A DNA stretch of 64,000 bases. Origin: Rotaria macrura (lineage: Eukaryota; Rotifera; Eurotatoria; Philodinida; Philodinidae). Position numbers and translations under genes: made by a program. Of this stretch, positions 63,285 through 64,000 are shown piece by piece (within the stretch, counting starts at the first letter, position 1; the number at the start of each line of letters is the position of its first letter). Under the pieces are notes generated by a model that made no database searches, was not told where the DNA came from, and worked only from the letters and a program-made list of their open reading frames with translations. The stretch covers positions 39,649 through 103,648 of the forward strand of contig OENT01000526.1 in NCBI GenBank assembly GCA_900239685.1, given 5' to 3'.

Positions 63285-64000
63285 ATGCACCGGTGACGGT
63301 AACCGTTACAATCGGTAACCGTTCCAACGGTAACCGTTACAATCGGTAACCGTTCCACCGGGACCCGTTCGTACCGGGACCCGTTCCACCGGGACCCATT
63401 CCACGGGGACCCGTTCCGCCGGGACCCGTCCAACCAGTAACCGGTAAAACTGATAAGTATTCTGCCGATAGGCGAGAAGCACCTCCAACATCCGGTAAAA
63501 GACGGTATTAACCGATATAAACGGTATAAACAGGTTCATACCGGCTTATACCAGCTTATACCGGCTTACACCGGCTTATACCGGCTTACACCGGCTTATA
63601 CCGGTTTATACCGGTTTATACCGGCTTATACCGGCTTATATTGGTTTATACCGGTTTATACCAGCTTATACCGGCTTACACCGGCTTATACCGGTTTATA
63701 CCGGCTTATACCGGTTTATACCGGTTTATACCGGCTTACATTGGTTTATACCGGTTTATACTGGCTTATACCGGCTTATACCGGTTTATACCGGCTTATA
63801 CTGGATTATACCGGTTTATACCGGTTTACACCGTTTATACCGGTTTATACCGGCTTATAACGGCTTATACCGGATGTTGGAGACTCTTATCGACTATCGG
63901 CAGAATGCTTATCGGTTTGACCGGTTACTGGCTGGACGGGTCCCGGTCGGAACGGGTCCCGGTGGAACGGGTCCCGGTGGAACGGGTCCCGGTGGAACGG
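63285..64000. repeat. Large palindrome around a 10-base satellite, cut by the window end
   Basis: Left arm: CACCGGTGACGGTAACCGTT, then units like CCACCGGGACCCGTT and a unique segment GTATTCTGCCGATAGGCGAG. The centre (about 63540-63870) is about 33 copies of a 10-base unit, TTATACCGGC or TTATACCGGT. The right arm repeats the unique segment and the GGGACCCGTT units in inverse order (from 63873), and runs off the window. Overlapping minus frames are repeat translations, not genes. Confidence 0.85.

Noticed and set aside
63197..63539. Minus frames with repeated Gly/Arg/Val-rich translation
   Set aside because: They are read-outs of the GGGACCCGTT tandem units; periodic, without start context or homologue.

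Overview
The window looks like nuclear DNA of a small invertebrate animal, most likely a bdelloid rotifer (inference). It is very AT-rich. Its genes are split by many short GT-AG introns, mostly about 54-110 bases. Several start codons sit directly after a splice-acceptor-like AG, which fits spliced-leader trans-splicing or 5'-UTR introns. One intronless receptor is of a divergent rhodopsin-like type. There are no prokaryotic operons, CRISPR arrays or rRNA genes, and I recognised no tRNA.

Six substantial genes can be read. They are: a two-exon gene with an EVH1/PH-like conserved region (2309-3665, +); a full-length COP9 signalosome subunit 7 (19239-20057, +); a 12-exon Argonaute with an intact DEDH slicer tetrad (21873-27457, +); an intronless seven-helix receptor (30261-31574, +); a three-exon SLC17-type anion/phosphate transporter (36312-38089, -); and a roughly 31-exon, roughly 1,550-residue coiled-coil protein (45694-55536, +). 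They are housekeeping or regulatory genes with no evident joint pathway.

Between them I found several very small genes by joining short exons in phase across intron-sized gaps. The best are a 46-residue protein from three exons (28892-29151, -), a 50-residue protein from two exons (5216-6802, -) and a 34-residue protein from two exons (34345-34503, +). Weaker cases lie at 94-881, 17907-18051 and 20291-20539. None has a recognised family.

The rest is largely featureless AT-rich DNA with non-autonomous transposons. These include two foldback elements (12784-14524, whose right arm carries a lone N where about 195 bases of the left arm are missing, and 57366-58135), a TIR element (7019-7549) and tiny CCCAGG-ended hairpins. 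At the right end a Tc1-like DD34E transposase remnant (59908-62640, -) is split between its second and third catalytic acids by a nest of AAGATCTTG-rich MITEs. The window closes inside a large palindrome built on a 10-base tandem repeat (63285-64000).
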